Source of the DNA: Lactifluus volemus
Taxonomy: Eukaryota > Basidiomycota > Agaricomycetes > Russulales > Russulaceae
Assembly: GCA_022376515.1 (NCBI GenBank)
Contig: WTXI01000132.1
Coordinates: 1 to 64,000 of the forward strand
Direction: 5' to 3'
Length of the DNA: 64,000 nt
Shown: piece by piece, positions 47,801 through 57,953 of the stretch
How positions within the stretch are numbered: position 1 is the stretch's first letter
How the letters are laid out: each line of letters opens with the position of its first letter
Program-made: the position numbers and the translations under genes
The notes under the pieces: generated by a model
What the model saw: only the letters and a program-made list of their open reading frames with translations
What the model was told of the DNA's origin: nothing
The model's database searches: none

Positions 47801-49726
47801 TTGATCGACAAAACGGCTTCCATAACCCTTGGTTGGACCACGGAGAAGGGGAAGCTCACCAGAGTCGAAACCAGAAACGAACCAGACCTCCCAGACCACG
47901 TAGTTGGGCACGCCTTTTGGATAGAACGTCAAGAAAACCCCAAGCAAAGTGCCTATTGGGCTTTTGACAAAGAAAATCCACACGGACCCATCGAGTTTAT
48001 CAACCAGAAGTGGTATCACGTCGAGTGGTTCGATAAACCGCAGACTTACGCGACAGAGATAGGGAGATACATCACAGACGAAGACATCGCACGATTTGAA
48101 CTTGGCTGGTGGAAACCAAGTGATCCACAGTACCCAGACTATCCAGTACACGCGCTGTCCTTGACACCGGCAGGCTCAGGATCTGGAAGCACCCCAGAAC
48201 GACCTGAAGCACTTTCACCTAGTGGACAGTTATTTGAACTGACCTATCAAGCCGCACAACCCCCTTTAACCAGCGTTCCCCCTGGAATTCATCAGCAGCT
48301 TGAACCAACCTCGACGTTGCAAGTGCCCCCGGTACAAAAACAAATGGAATCACCATACTCCGACGTCAGTGTGTCAATGGTGACAGACCCAACCAGTGGA
48401 ATGTTGGTGGATCCCACCATGTTTCCAGCCGCTCTCTCCCCGCTCCACAACCTCATCCTAGTGTGCCCAGTGGTAGTGCATTCATCAGGTCAGCTGCGGT
48501 TAGCACTGCCATTACCGCACCAGCAGCACTAGCTGGCATCACAGGATTTAGCTCCTCTGGGCAACCTGGAGGAGGACCTCCGGCTGGGGTACAGCCGGGA
48601 GGAAGTGGAGGCAGCGGTGGAGGTGGTGGTGGAGGCGGAGGTGGAGGCGGAGGCGGAGGTGGAGGTGGAGGAGGGGGAGCTCCCCCTCCGGGAGGACAAG
48701 CAGTAGGTGGTCAACCACACCAGCCTTCAGCCCTCTTTGGCACGATCCCTGAAATTTTCAATGGGGATCGTGACGACCTCGCACGCTTCCGTCGCGCCTT
48801 CACAGTCTTCTGGGAGATGAATCAGGACCACCCCTCCATAAGTAGCCCCTACATGCGGGTCCTCACCTGTGTGGGAAGGATCCGAGGCAAAGCAGTCGAC
48901 CAGTGGGTCAATGGGATCATCCAACCCTTGATGAATGGGGTAGCAATGTGGCGGCAGTACCCAAATCACCTTCTGGCCATTGACCCAAACGACGAACAGG
49001 TCTGGACAGACTTTGACAATGCGTTCAAAGCTCAGTTTCAGAACACTGTGGCCAGAGAGGAGGCACTGGGGCGCCTGCTCACCCTGCAGATGCAAGGGGA
49101 AGACCTCAAAACGTACATCAATGATTTCAATACACTAATCGCTCTCGCCAAGTGGGGTCCAAATGAGCAGGGGACCCTCCTTCGATTCAAGGATGGCTTG
49201 AAGCGAGTCCTCCATGAAAAGATCATTGATTTTGAGACCACCCTACCCGATACTCTGAAGGGATGGCAAGACGCGGCCTTGAGGCGTCAAGGGAGGTGGA
49301 TCGAAGCCAGAGCCACCTCTGGAGACAAGCCAGGCCAAAACTTCCGCCAACGCCTTGCTGCGGCGCTAGGGAGGTACCAGCAGGACAGACACACGAAACC
49401 CCGACCTTCTGATGCCATGGACGTTGACGCCATCCATACAGGGGGCCTACCCCTGAAGAAAGAAGAAACTAGTAGCGGAAGGACGCTGCTTCACCTGTCG
49501 GCGACAGGGCCATGTGAGCTGCATGTGTCCTGAGAAGAAAAAGAACCAGAACAAGGGCAGTAAGCCTGCACAGCGTCCTGCCGCAGTGCGGGCTGTCGAA
49601 GAAGAAAGAAAAGAAATCACCCGCGACCAGCTTATGGACGGGCTTATGAAGTTGTCTGACGACGACAAGGAACGCTTTATCAAGGATATGGTTGACTCCA
49701 CCGACTCTGCGCCCCAGGATTTTTGA
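47801..49726 (+). pseudogene. Gypsy-B gag, two frame changes
   Basis: The N-terminal part (47801 to about 48460) is in one frame. The capsid domain (about 48700-49470; PEIFNGDRDDLARFRRAFTV, GEDLKTYINDFNTLI) is in another. The zinc knuckle CFTCRRQGHVSCMC (about 49486) and tail ending QDF-TGA (49724-49726) are back in the first frame. Between them lies a run of about 20 glycines coded by GGA/GGT repeats (about 48610-48680). The frame changes fall near 48430-48480 and 49470-49485. They may be mutations in this copy; slippage in the G-rich tract is not the cause of either. Capsid and pol share a frame. Confidence 0.8.
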
Positions 49727-52700
49727 AGAGCTCGTGCCACGCGACCTGGGTACGAGCCTTAGGACTGAAACGAATGTACATTAGCTATGCCAATGCCAAT
49801 GCTTTGAATTTGCCCATTTCGTTTTCAAATGTCCACAAAACAGTCGCAGATGTCGCCTTAGTCGACAGTGGAGCCACGGAAAACTTCCTTGATCAACGCA
49901 CAGTCCGCCGATGGGGACTCAGCACTCATAAACTCCCTCACCCCTGTTACGTCTACAATGTGGATGGAACCCAGAACCAGGCTGGGACGCTCACGGAGTA
50001 CTGTGTTCTTCACTGTGTCGTAGGAGACAAAGATACTCTCCAGCGGTTCTATGTCACCAATCTTGGCAAAGATCGTGTACTCTTGGGGCACCCCTGGCTC
50101 TCAGAGTTCAATCCTCGCATTGATTGGACCAAGGGGGAAGTGCAGAACGGAGGAGTACGAATCGAAACCAAGTGGAGGAAGTTCCAGCGCCCTCGTCAGA
50201 TATACAAGGACAGGGAGAAGGAACCAGCACGCATTGATCGCACCAATGTGGCCCAGGAATGGGCCATAAAGGCGCACCAAGAACAGGTAGCCAGTGGGGA
50301 AAAGCACGAGGTGCTACCACCCCAATACCGGGACTATGCGGACGTCTTTGATGAAGAAAAATCCCATCGTTTCCCACCTTCACGACCAGAGGATCACGCC
50401 ATTGTCTTGAAGGAGGACGCCCCAGCTTCCATCAATTGTAAAGTCTATGCCCTCACGAGGGAGGAGAAGGAAGCGACCCAGAAGTTCTTGAAAGAGAATG
50501 AGCAGTGGGGATTCATCGAAAAGTCCAACTCTCCTTGGTCGACCCCTTGGTTCTTTATAAAGAAAAGAGATGGAAGTCTCCGACCCATCCAGGACTATAG
50601 GGAAGTGAACAGTTGGACGATTCAAGATGTGTACCCCATCCCTCGCATTGAGCAAATTCTGGAAGCGTTGCATGGACGCACCCTCTTCACGGCACTAGAC
50701 ATTCGTTGGGGCTATCATAACATCCAGATTCGCCCTGAGGATCGATGGAAGGCTGCGTTTAAGACTCCCTTTGGCCTGTACCAACCAAAGGTGATGCTCT
50801 TCGGCCTCCAGAACTCTCCAGCCACCTTCATCAGGAAAACCCATTTTGCCTTAAACTGTATTAGATGCTCCTTAAAGCTTACTTAAGATGGTGGTAATTA
50901 GATCCTCAACTTACCAACATTGAGGATCTAATTACCAACATCTTAAGTAAGCTTTAAGGAGCATCTAATACAGTTTAAGGCAAAATGGGTTTTCCTGATG
51001 TTTCAGCGTTGCATGGATCGGGTCTTTGCTAAGATCATGAACCGCTACCCAGGGAAGGTGTTTGTGTACATGGACGATGTCTTGGTGGCCACAGGGGGAG
51101 ACGTGGAGGAACATAGGAGGATAGTCCGAGAAATCCTTGAGATGTTCCGCCAAGAATCCTTCTTCCTCAAACTGTCGAAGTGCAAGTTTGAGCAGACCAG
51201 CATTGACTACCTTGGCATCCGCGTGGAACACGGGACCATCCGCATCGATCCCACGAAGAGGAAGGGACTATCTCAATGGCCTCGAACCTTGTCTTCAGTG
51301 AAAGAGGTCCGGAGCACGCTTGGTGTTTTGGGGTACCAGAGACCATTCATTCCCCACTTTGCACATCTTGCGGCGCCACTCACTGCTTTACTGAAGAAGG
51401 GACGACCGTTCAAGTGGACGGATGAGTGTACCAAGGCCTTGGATGCACTCCTCCAGATTATAGAGTCCGATCCTGTCCTCCAAAGACCTGACTATGACCG
51501 CCCCTTCGAGATGGAGGTGGACACGTCCCAGTATGCCACTGGGGCCATCCTCTACCAACGAAATGACAAACAGAGGCTCTGTCCAGTGGGCTACCACTCC
51601 CAGACATTGAACGAAGCTGAGAGAGGGTATGACGTCCATGATAGAGAGCTCTTGGCGGTAATTCGGGGCTTGCGACGATGGAGACACTTGTTTCTCTCCT
51701 CTCCCTTCACTGCCATTGTGCACACCGATCATAATAATCTTCAATACTACCGGCAACCCCAGAGAATCAACCGACGCGTAGCAAGGTACCTCAGTGACCT
51801 TGCGGACTACAATTACAAACTGGTGCACCGCCCAGGCAAGCTGAACAAGGCTGACGCGCTGTCCAGACCACCAGGAGTGGATGAAGGGAAACATGATAAC
51901 GAAAACACCCTTGTCCTGCCTGACAAGCTCTTTGCGCGGGCAGCGGAGGTTAGCAGTCTCGAACAACAGGTTTGGGATTGGCAAGCACGCACACCGGGCT
52001 ATTTCGCAGAGCTGCATCGCTCCTACCCACTGGACTCAGTAAATCACCACTGGGTGCACCAAGGAAGGCCTGTGGTCGCGGACCAGGAGGATCTGAAGCG
52101 ACAGATCTTGCATGAGTACCATGACCACGCCTTGGCTGGGCACCCAGGCATCGCCACGACACTTCAGAAGGTGTCTGAGGACTACTGGTGGCCGACGATG
52201 CGACAGTTCATCCAGAACTACGTCAAAGGATGTGCAACTTGCCAAATGACGAAACCCAATACTGTGAAACCTAAACCACCATTGATGCTGATCACTGTTG
52301 AACCAAAGGCAATCCCTTTCCAGACCATTTCCCTTGACCTCATCACCGATCTCCCAGTCTCAAGGGGATATGACTCGATCCTCACAGTAGTGGACCATGA
52401 TTGCTCAAAGGCAGCCTTCTTCTTGCCCTGTCAGAAAACAATTGACGCAGAAGAAGTGGCCCGGCTCTATGTGGAACACATCTTCCCTCTCTTTGGCTGC
52501 CCCCACCACATCATCTCGGACAGAGATCCCCGTTTTACTGCACACTTCACCCGCCAGATGTGTGAACTGCTAGGAATCACACAGAACATCAGCTCAGCTT
52601 ATCATCCGCAGACTGATGGACAATCAGAACGCGCTAATCAGTGGGTGGAGCAATATTTGCGGATCTATGGAAGCAGCCGACAAGACGACTGGGCAAACCT

Positions 52701-53463
52701 TCTTCCTCTTGCCCAATTTGTTCACAACTCCTGGCCGAATGCAAGCACAGGGAAGGCTCCCTGTGAACTCTTGTGGGGCGCAAACCCAATCATCCATCCC
52801 TCTGGAAAAAGCACAAACATCCCCGCGTTACATCAAAGGCAGATGTGGCTTAAGGAGGCTAGGGAGCGCGCCCAGGATGCTATCAGAAAAGCACAGGAAC
52901 TGTGGCTGAAAAGGCGCCAGAGAAAGAAGGGCCAAAGACACTTCTACCCATTCGAAAAAGGACAACAGGTATTGTTGGAGGGAACAAACCTAAAGACAAT
53001 ATATCCGTCCACAAAGTTGGGACCAAAGAGATATGGTCCATTCCCCATCATTGACGTCATTTCCCCTGTGGTGTACCACCTTCAGCTTCCCCCACACTGG
53101 CGCATTCACAATGTCTTCCATGCGTCCTTGTTAACACCTTACAAGGAGACGGAGGAGCATGGGCGCAACTTCATGGAACCGCCACCTGAGCTGATGGAAG
53201 GCGAACCAGAATATGAGGTGGAGCAAATCATTGATGCACGCAAGAAAGGAAGGGCAGAGAAGCTTGAATATCTCCTTCGTTGGAAGGGATATTCACCTGC
53301 TCATGATAGTTGGGAACCCGCTGGCAATGTGAAGGCTCCGGAGCTCATTAAGGAGTTCTATCAGCGCAACCCCAATGCGATAGGGGGAGGGAGGATAAAA
53401 GCAAAGAGGAAGAGACGAATCCGAACCATCACTACTTGTTATGGACTGACACGTGCTTGCTGA
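49723..53463 (+). pseudogene. Gypsy-B pol with chromodomain, interrupted by hairpin element
   Basis: The first half runs 49723-50828: protease ALVDSGATENF, then RT with FIKKRDGSLRPIQDYREVN and LDIRWGYHNIQI. A 172-bp hairpin sits at 50829-51000. The second half continues in the same frame from 51001: RT catalytic YMDD (51067-51078), RNase H (EMEVDTSQYATGAILY, VHDRELLA), integrase zinc domain (HALAGHPG.., CATCQ) and DDE core (LDLITDLP, SDRDPRF, QTDGQSERANQW). The C-terminus has a chromodomain (YEVEQIIDARK .. YLLRWKGY .. DSWEP) that in chromoviruses directs integration to marked chromatin. The hairpin brings in-frame stops, so full-length Pol cannot be made unless that stretch is bypassed. The frame opens just past the gag stop, in the -1 frame. 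Confidence 0.9.
50829..51000. mobile_element. 172-bp hairpin (foldback MITE-like) element
   Basis: 81-base arms (50829-50909 and 50920-51000) pair with one mismatch around a 10-base loop. Ends are CATCAGG...CCTGATG. The uninterrupted RT sequence would be gccacctttcagcg, so the insertion duplicated only TT. Total added length is 174 bp, which keeps the downstream frame. It codes for nothing. Confidence 0.88.
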
Positions 53464-54061
53464 CTCATACTATACATTTTCGGACTGATGACTCACTTCT
53501 GCTGACTTCCTTGTTTATGTGGACGGACTACCGATCGCTTTGTTTCAGATCGCTTACTTATTTTTCTCACGACATAGCTTTACATAGCACCGTACAGCCT
53601 CAAGCAACAGCCACATGCACAGGATGACTCGCTGATTCCTGTAACATGTTTCAAACCCTGAAAGCTGTACGAAGGTCACAGCCCCTACGGCTGTGTACAT
53701 AGCCACACCTTCTTATATATAAACCCTGTACTTCTTGCCCTAGAGACCTTAAGTCTCAGTTTTGTTTCGCAATCCAAGTCTTCTATCTATTAGAACCTTG
53801 CTTGCCTAGAAGCATTAGACCTGAGAGAACCCTCTTGACATCACGCTCTTCGACTTCTTGACACTTTGGTCTTATCCCTAAGCCCAAAGCCCTTGACCTC
53901 TGAAACGCTCTTGACTTAGTTGTTTACTAAGTCTCGTCTTTATCGAATCCTTGATCTTGACTTGCACGTCTTGCAAGTCTCGCTCTTGACTTCACGAACG
54001 ATCGTACACTTCGTACAAAGGTCCTACTTGGAACCTTAACACTACTCCTATTGCCTCCTCC
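53464..54061 (+). promoter_or_regulatory. Non-coding region with a second promoter-like block in gypsy-B
   Basis: About 600 bp between pol and the extra ORF. TGACTCA occurs at 53461-53467 (overlapping the pol stop) and 53489-53495, and TATATATAAA at 53714-53723, some 340 bp before the ORF start. The spacing of bZIP sites upstream of TATA mirrors the LTR promoter, so the extra ORF may have its own transcript. Confidence 0.5.
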
Positions 54062-54961
54062 ATGAGTAATGCCCTACACCTTGCGTTCCAATACCCAAAC
54101 TCAGAGGAGGACTACCTCGAACTCCTCGACTCGTCGTTCGACGCCCTCGCGGTCTGTGAGGGGGGAGAGTGGCCCCTCTCAGAGACGTCCCTTGCCGAGG
54201 ACACCCCAGCAGAACCAGCCCAGATCCGCACCTCCACTGTACAGGAGGACCACCCGCTCACCTCACCAAGAGCCTCGCCGCAGCCCCTCGTACCATCCGA
54301 GGACCCCGTCTCCTCTCCCAGGACCGACACCGCCTCCCCAACTCTCGCCTATCCAGGAAGCCCTGGAGACGCTAGCAGCGGACATGAGGTTCCAGCCAGA
54401 AGTCATGTCGCTGGAGACCCCCACGCGCTGCGACCCGAATCCCCTTACGATCCCTGGAAGGTCTTCAGCTGGACCCAACCTTCTGCAGGTAACAGTGCTC
54501 ATCAACTCCAGGGGATACGTGCAGCAGATGGGGACGGCCTACGTCCACTCGTCATCGCGTCTTCGTCGCATGGGGGGCCATCTGGTGGTGATTCCGGAGT
54601 CAGCCCTCTGAGGATCACCGGCAAGCGCAAGAGGAAGGGAAGAAAGTCATTTTATTGCGGCAAGTGCAACAAGGATGGAGTGGATCACAAGTACGAAGAC
54701 TGTCCCTTGTGGAGGGAGTGCCTCTATTGTCAGAAGAAGGGGCACTACTCCCACGATTGTCACCACCCCCATACGCGTTGCACCGTTCACAGATGCCGAG
54801 TCTTCCCTGACCACCAATACTATGGGAGGAGCTGTCCTGTCAAGGCCACGGAGTTACAGCCCGTTGCTCATTATTGGGATGAGTATGACGCGGATGACGT
54901 CGATGCAGGTGAGGCGCTTTGGGATGACGTTGACTGGGAGTCCATGGACAGAGGTGACTGA
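54062..54961 (+). CDS. Gypsy-B accessory ORF: zinc-knuckle protein of 299 residues
   Basis: The N-terminal two thirds are acidic and Ser/Pro-rich. A basic patch GKRKRKGRK (187-195) could be a nuclear signal or RNA-binding tail. Then come two zinc knuckles, C199-C202-H209-C214 (C-X2-C-X6-H-X4-C) and C220-C223-H228-C233 (C-X2-C-X4-H-X4-C), a third Cys/His cluster from C240, and an acidic C-terminus (YDADDVDAGEALWDDVDW). Zinc knuckles usually bind single-stranded nucleic acid. Gag has its own knuckle, so this is a second, separate protein placed after pol, an unusual position. An overlapping frame (54069-54611) is also open and Pro-rich, so the exact N-terminus is uncertain. Function is not known to me. 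Confidence 0.65.
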   Translation: MSNALHLAFQYPNSEEDYLELLDSSFDALAVCEGGEWPLSETSLAEDTPAEPAQIRTSTVQEDHPLTSPRASPQPLVPSEDPVSSPRTDTASPTLAYPGSPGDASSGHEVPARSHVAGDPHALRPESPYDPWKVFSWTQPSAGNSAHQLQGIRAADGDGLRPLVIASSSHGGPSGGDSGVSPLRITGKRKRKGRKSFYCGKCNKDGVDHKYEDCPLWRECLYCQKKGHYSHDCHHPHTRCTVHRCRVFPDHQYYGRSCPVKATELQPVAHYWDEYDADDVDAGEALWDDVDWESMDRGD

Positions 54962-54984
54962 GGCGCATGGTGGTACATGCGCCT

Positions 54985-54995
54985 AGGAGAGAGGG
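54985..54995 (+). other. Gypsy-B polypurine tract
   Basis: AGGAGAGAGGG three bases before the 3' LTR, which begins at 54999. The position proves that the accessory ORF lies inside the element. Confidence 0.75.
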
Positions 54996-54998
54996 TAC

Positions 54999-55934
54999 TG
55001 TTACGGTTATGCGGGCCGTCCAGCCCATCCCTTACTGTTTTCCGTCTGATTTTCGACTTGTGTGGTGACCTAGGACCCCTTTCCTTGGCCAGCCCCTTCT
55101 GTTCCGCTTCTAGGGGCTGTGCATCACCGTTTTGGACGTGTATTTGACTCAGGGATCATGACTCAAATCTTGAGTCAGCGTTCTTGACTCAGATCTTGAG
55201 TCAGACGCACTGAGTCAGTTCTTGAGTCATCAGAACTGACTCAGGTCCTTAGTCAATAGTCTTGACTTCGCTACTGTACTGTGACCTTTGTAGGATAGTT
55301 GGCTGGCCCTCTGTACGCATAAATAGGGCCCTGTAGACGAGCTAAAGCCCCAGCTTCAGCTTCGTCTAGAATCACAGTTCATTGTCTCCTGCTCACACTC
55401 GCATCGCATCTTCCTCCTCTCTTCTTGTGAATCCCCTCTTCGTACCTTGATCTAGGTACTTCGCGCCACGATCAGACATCTGTGAACTTGTTCCATTTCC
55501 GTGCAACAAGTCCCCAGATGCCTGAACCCTAATACGAACGCGCTGTGAGAAGTAGTCCCCACTTTTCACCCCGCGTCTGCCCTCAAACCTTAGTTCAACC
55601 TCTCACGAGTGTCCTTGGAAGGCGAGCATCTCTTGCATTCCAAATACACTCGCGCCCGTGTTGCGGTTGAACCTACACATCATCATAAACTCATCTGCCA
55701 CCGTCTATCCCTTTTGGGAACGGTAACTCTGACCATCGCGTGCGCCGGCCTGCTAGTCCGTCTCGCACGATACAGACACCCAGAGTTTGCACAGTCAAGT
55801 CTACTCCACACAGGACCTTGCCTGCACGTGCTAGAATTGACTATTTGGTGTTGCTGGTCTTGTCCGACTCGCCACAGCAAATAGCCAACCAGAACGACGC
55901 TCACTTCGAGCCACGGTCCCTGCGAACCGTGACA
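54999..55934 (+). repeat. Gypsy-B 3' LTR (936 bp)
   Basis: Matches 46680-47613 except twelve substitutions, all at CpG sites by my alignment, and two 1-bp indels. Carries the second TGACTCA cluster at 55145-55243. Confidence 0.95.
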
Positions 55935-57076
55935 TTCTCGACCGCTTCTGGTGGCCCTCTCTCGAGCAAGATGTCAAGTGGTACGTCGAAACTTGCCATG
56001 AATGTCAGCTGCGCCAGACTACCAAAATTCGCATCCCGCCTACAGTTGATCTCCCCGCTCCCCTCTTCCGTAAAGCTTACATCGATACCATGCTGATGCC
56101 CCACACCGCCGGATTTCACTACATCGTGCAGGCCCGCTGTTCCCTCTCCGCTTGGCCCGAATGGCGAGCGCTCCGCACTGAGACCGGCCGCACCCTTGGT
56201 ACCTTTATTTTCGAAGACATCCTCTGTCGCTAGGGTGCTGTCGCCGAAATCGTCACCGATAATGGCACCGCTTACGTCGCCGCCCTCGACTGGCTCGCTC
56301 ACAAATACGACATCCATCATATTCGCATTTCTCCTTACAATTCCCGCGCCAACGGCATCGTCGAACGCCAACACCGGACCATCCGCGACTCGCTCGTCAA
56401 GGCCTGTGAAGGCGACATTTCGAAGTGGCCAGCCGCTGCACCTCACGTTTTTTGGGCGGATCGTGTCACCACTCGTCAATCTACCGGCTACTCTCCCTTT
56501 TTCATGGCACACGGAGTTGAGCCCATCCTCCCCTTCGATATCACCTTGGCAACTTTCCTTGTGCCGAACCTCACCAAACCTCTGTCCACCGCCGATCTCA
56601 TCGCCACCTGAGCCCGCCAACTTCAGCGACGCGACGACGACTTAGCCTCGATCCAAGACAACCTCTTCAAGGCTCGTCTCGCCTCTGTCCGACAATTCGA
56701 AAAGCAGTTCGAGAAGACCATTTGCGACGCGGTTTACACCCCTGGCACTCTCGTCTTGGTGCGTAATTCGACTATAGAATCTGACCTTGGGCGCAAGTCC
56801 AAGCCTCGTTATTTCGGCCCCATGGTCGTCATTCATCAAACCCGCGGCGGTGCCTATCGTCTCGCCGAACTCGACGGCGCTGTCTCCAAGCTCCGTTACG
56901 CCACTTTTCGCCTCGTCCCTTATCTCGCCCGTTCTTGCGCGTTTATACCCGTCACCCGCATCCTCGATCGCGACGATCTGGTTTCCGTCATCCGAGACGA
57001 CGCCGTCACCCCCGAAAACGAAAACGACGATGTTCTGACTGGGGACGGTCAGATTTTAACCCCCCGGGAGATGTAA
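55935..57076 (+). pseudogene. Gypsy-A pol, 3' part (integrase core and C-terminus)
   Basis: Continues the integrase broken at 46679: WYVETCHECQLRQT (zinc-domain Cys pair), AEIVTDNGTAYV (second catalytic Asp), NSRANGIVERQHRTIRD (Glu). A stop TAG occurs at 56232-56234 and a TGA near 56608. The C-terminal part has YFGPMVVIHQTRGGAYRLAE, a GPY/F-type module, and no chromodomain. The frame ends at TAA 57074-57076, two bases inside the 3' LTR, after TPREM. Confidence 0.85.
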
Positions 57077-57953
57077 GGTAGGCTCAGCGGCTGGGCCTGA
57101 AATCCGACATCTTCAACCTCATGCCGGCCCTCAACCACGACCCGATTTGGACGTCACACCTTATCTCGACTCCGCGCTCTTCACCCTCATCCGCCTCGAC
57201 ATCGACCGACACCGACGCACTTTCGGCCGATGCTGAGACTCGCCAAGAAAACCCTCAATCCCCCTTCATTTGTACATACCAGGTATTGCCCGCTATTGGG
57301 ACCTTTACCATACTCTCTTTGGACTACTCATTTCTGCTGGACCTGTTACCTTAACTCCTTTCAGACTTTTCCTATGGCTGGTACTACGAGACGACGCTCA
57401 CGATTGTGTTTTACTACTCTACTACCGCCCTCACTTTCCCCGTTTTGGATCATCAAGCGCCCTCGCGCGAGGCCTGAGCCCATCGGGGCGTTGTCCGATG
57501 CAGCGACCCGATGGCCAACGCCTTACAGACCTACATCTACTATTCCTTTTTCTTCCTTTTCTTTATACTCTCGTGTTTCACCCTTGCCTCCTGAATTACA
57601 GTCTTGAGCTAACTATTGAAACTTGCTATTTTTGTGGACTCTAGTTATCTATCTCAGATCTGCAGAAAAGTAGTTATAAGGCCTTGCTCATTGGCCTGGA
57701 AGAGCATCCAATAAATCATTTGTCGATTCGGATCACTTTGTCTGCTTAGAAGAAATCAGTCTCGTTCTCCCTCTTCTCGTCTCTATCGGTCTACTTTTCG
57801 TCTCGTTTCATCTCCGCGTAGCATTCTCGTTCCGAGCGCCTCGTGCCCTCTATTCCGAATCGTCCCGCAAGCGCCCTCGTCGTACCCTCTCTCTCCTGCC
57901 TTAACCGGCCCCTCTGTCTTTCGAACTCGCCCGGGCTCCCAAGAGCTCGTACA
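57072..57953 (+). repeat. Gypsy-A 3' LTR (882 bp)
   Basis: Matches 40472-41352. Preceded by ccccccgggaga, a short purine tract. Confidence 0.93.

Larger units (their letters stand above)
46680..55934 (+). mobile_element. Ty3/gypsy chromovirus element B, Tf1-like self-priming, nested in element A
   Basis: 9,255 bp, LTRs at both ends, target duplication TTCTC (46675-46679 and 55935-55939) inside gypsy-A integrase. Order is gag, protease, RT, RNase H, integrase, chromodomain, then an extra ORF before the 3' LTR. The primer site is complementary to the predicted 5' end of its own RNA rather than to a tRNA. Gag has frame changes and RT carries a hairpin insertion, so this copy is probably non-autonomous. 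Its LTRs differ only at CpG sites plus two 1-bp indels. Confidence 0.92.
40472..57953 (+). mobile_element. Ty3/gypsy element A, degenerate, carrying nested element B
   Basis: LTRs are 40472-41352 and 57072-57953. The host target is ggctcaacaacgagc (compare 24791); the duplication is AACAA or ACAA depending on whether the LTR ends TAC or TACA. Own length without element B is about 8.2 kb. Order gag, protease, RT, RNase H, integrase is gypsy-type. RT motifs such as FLWPEE, KGRFRDDYF and RLTCLPQGWTN place it in a family common in agaricomycetes. Several frameshifts and stops show it is dead. Confidence 0.9.

Noticed and set aside
50829..51000. The hairpin as a spliceable intron preserving Pol
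   Set aside because: Length keeps frame, but the ends (CATCAGG...CCTGATG) have no GT-AG borders, and the palindrome plus TT duplication point to a mobile element.
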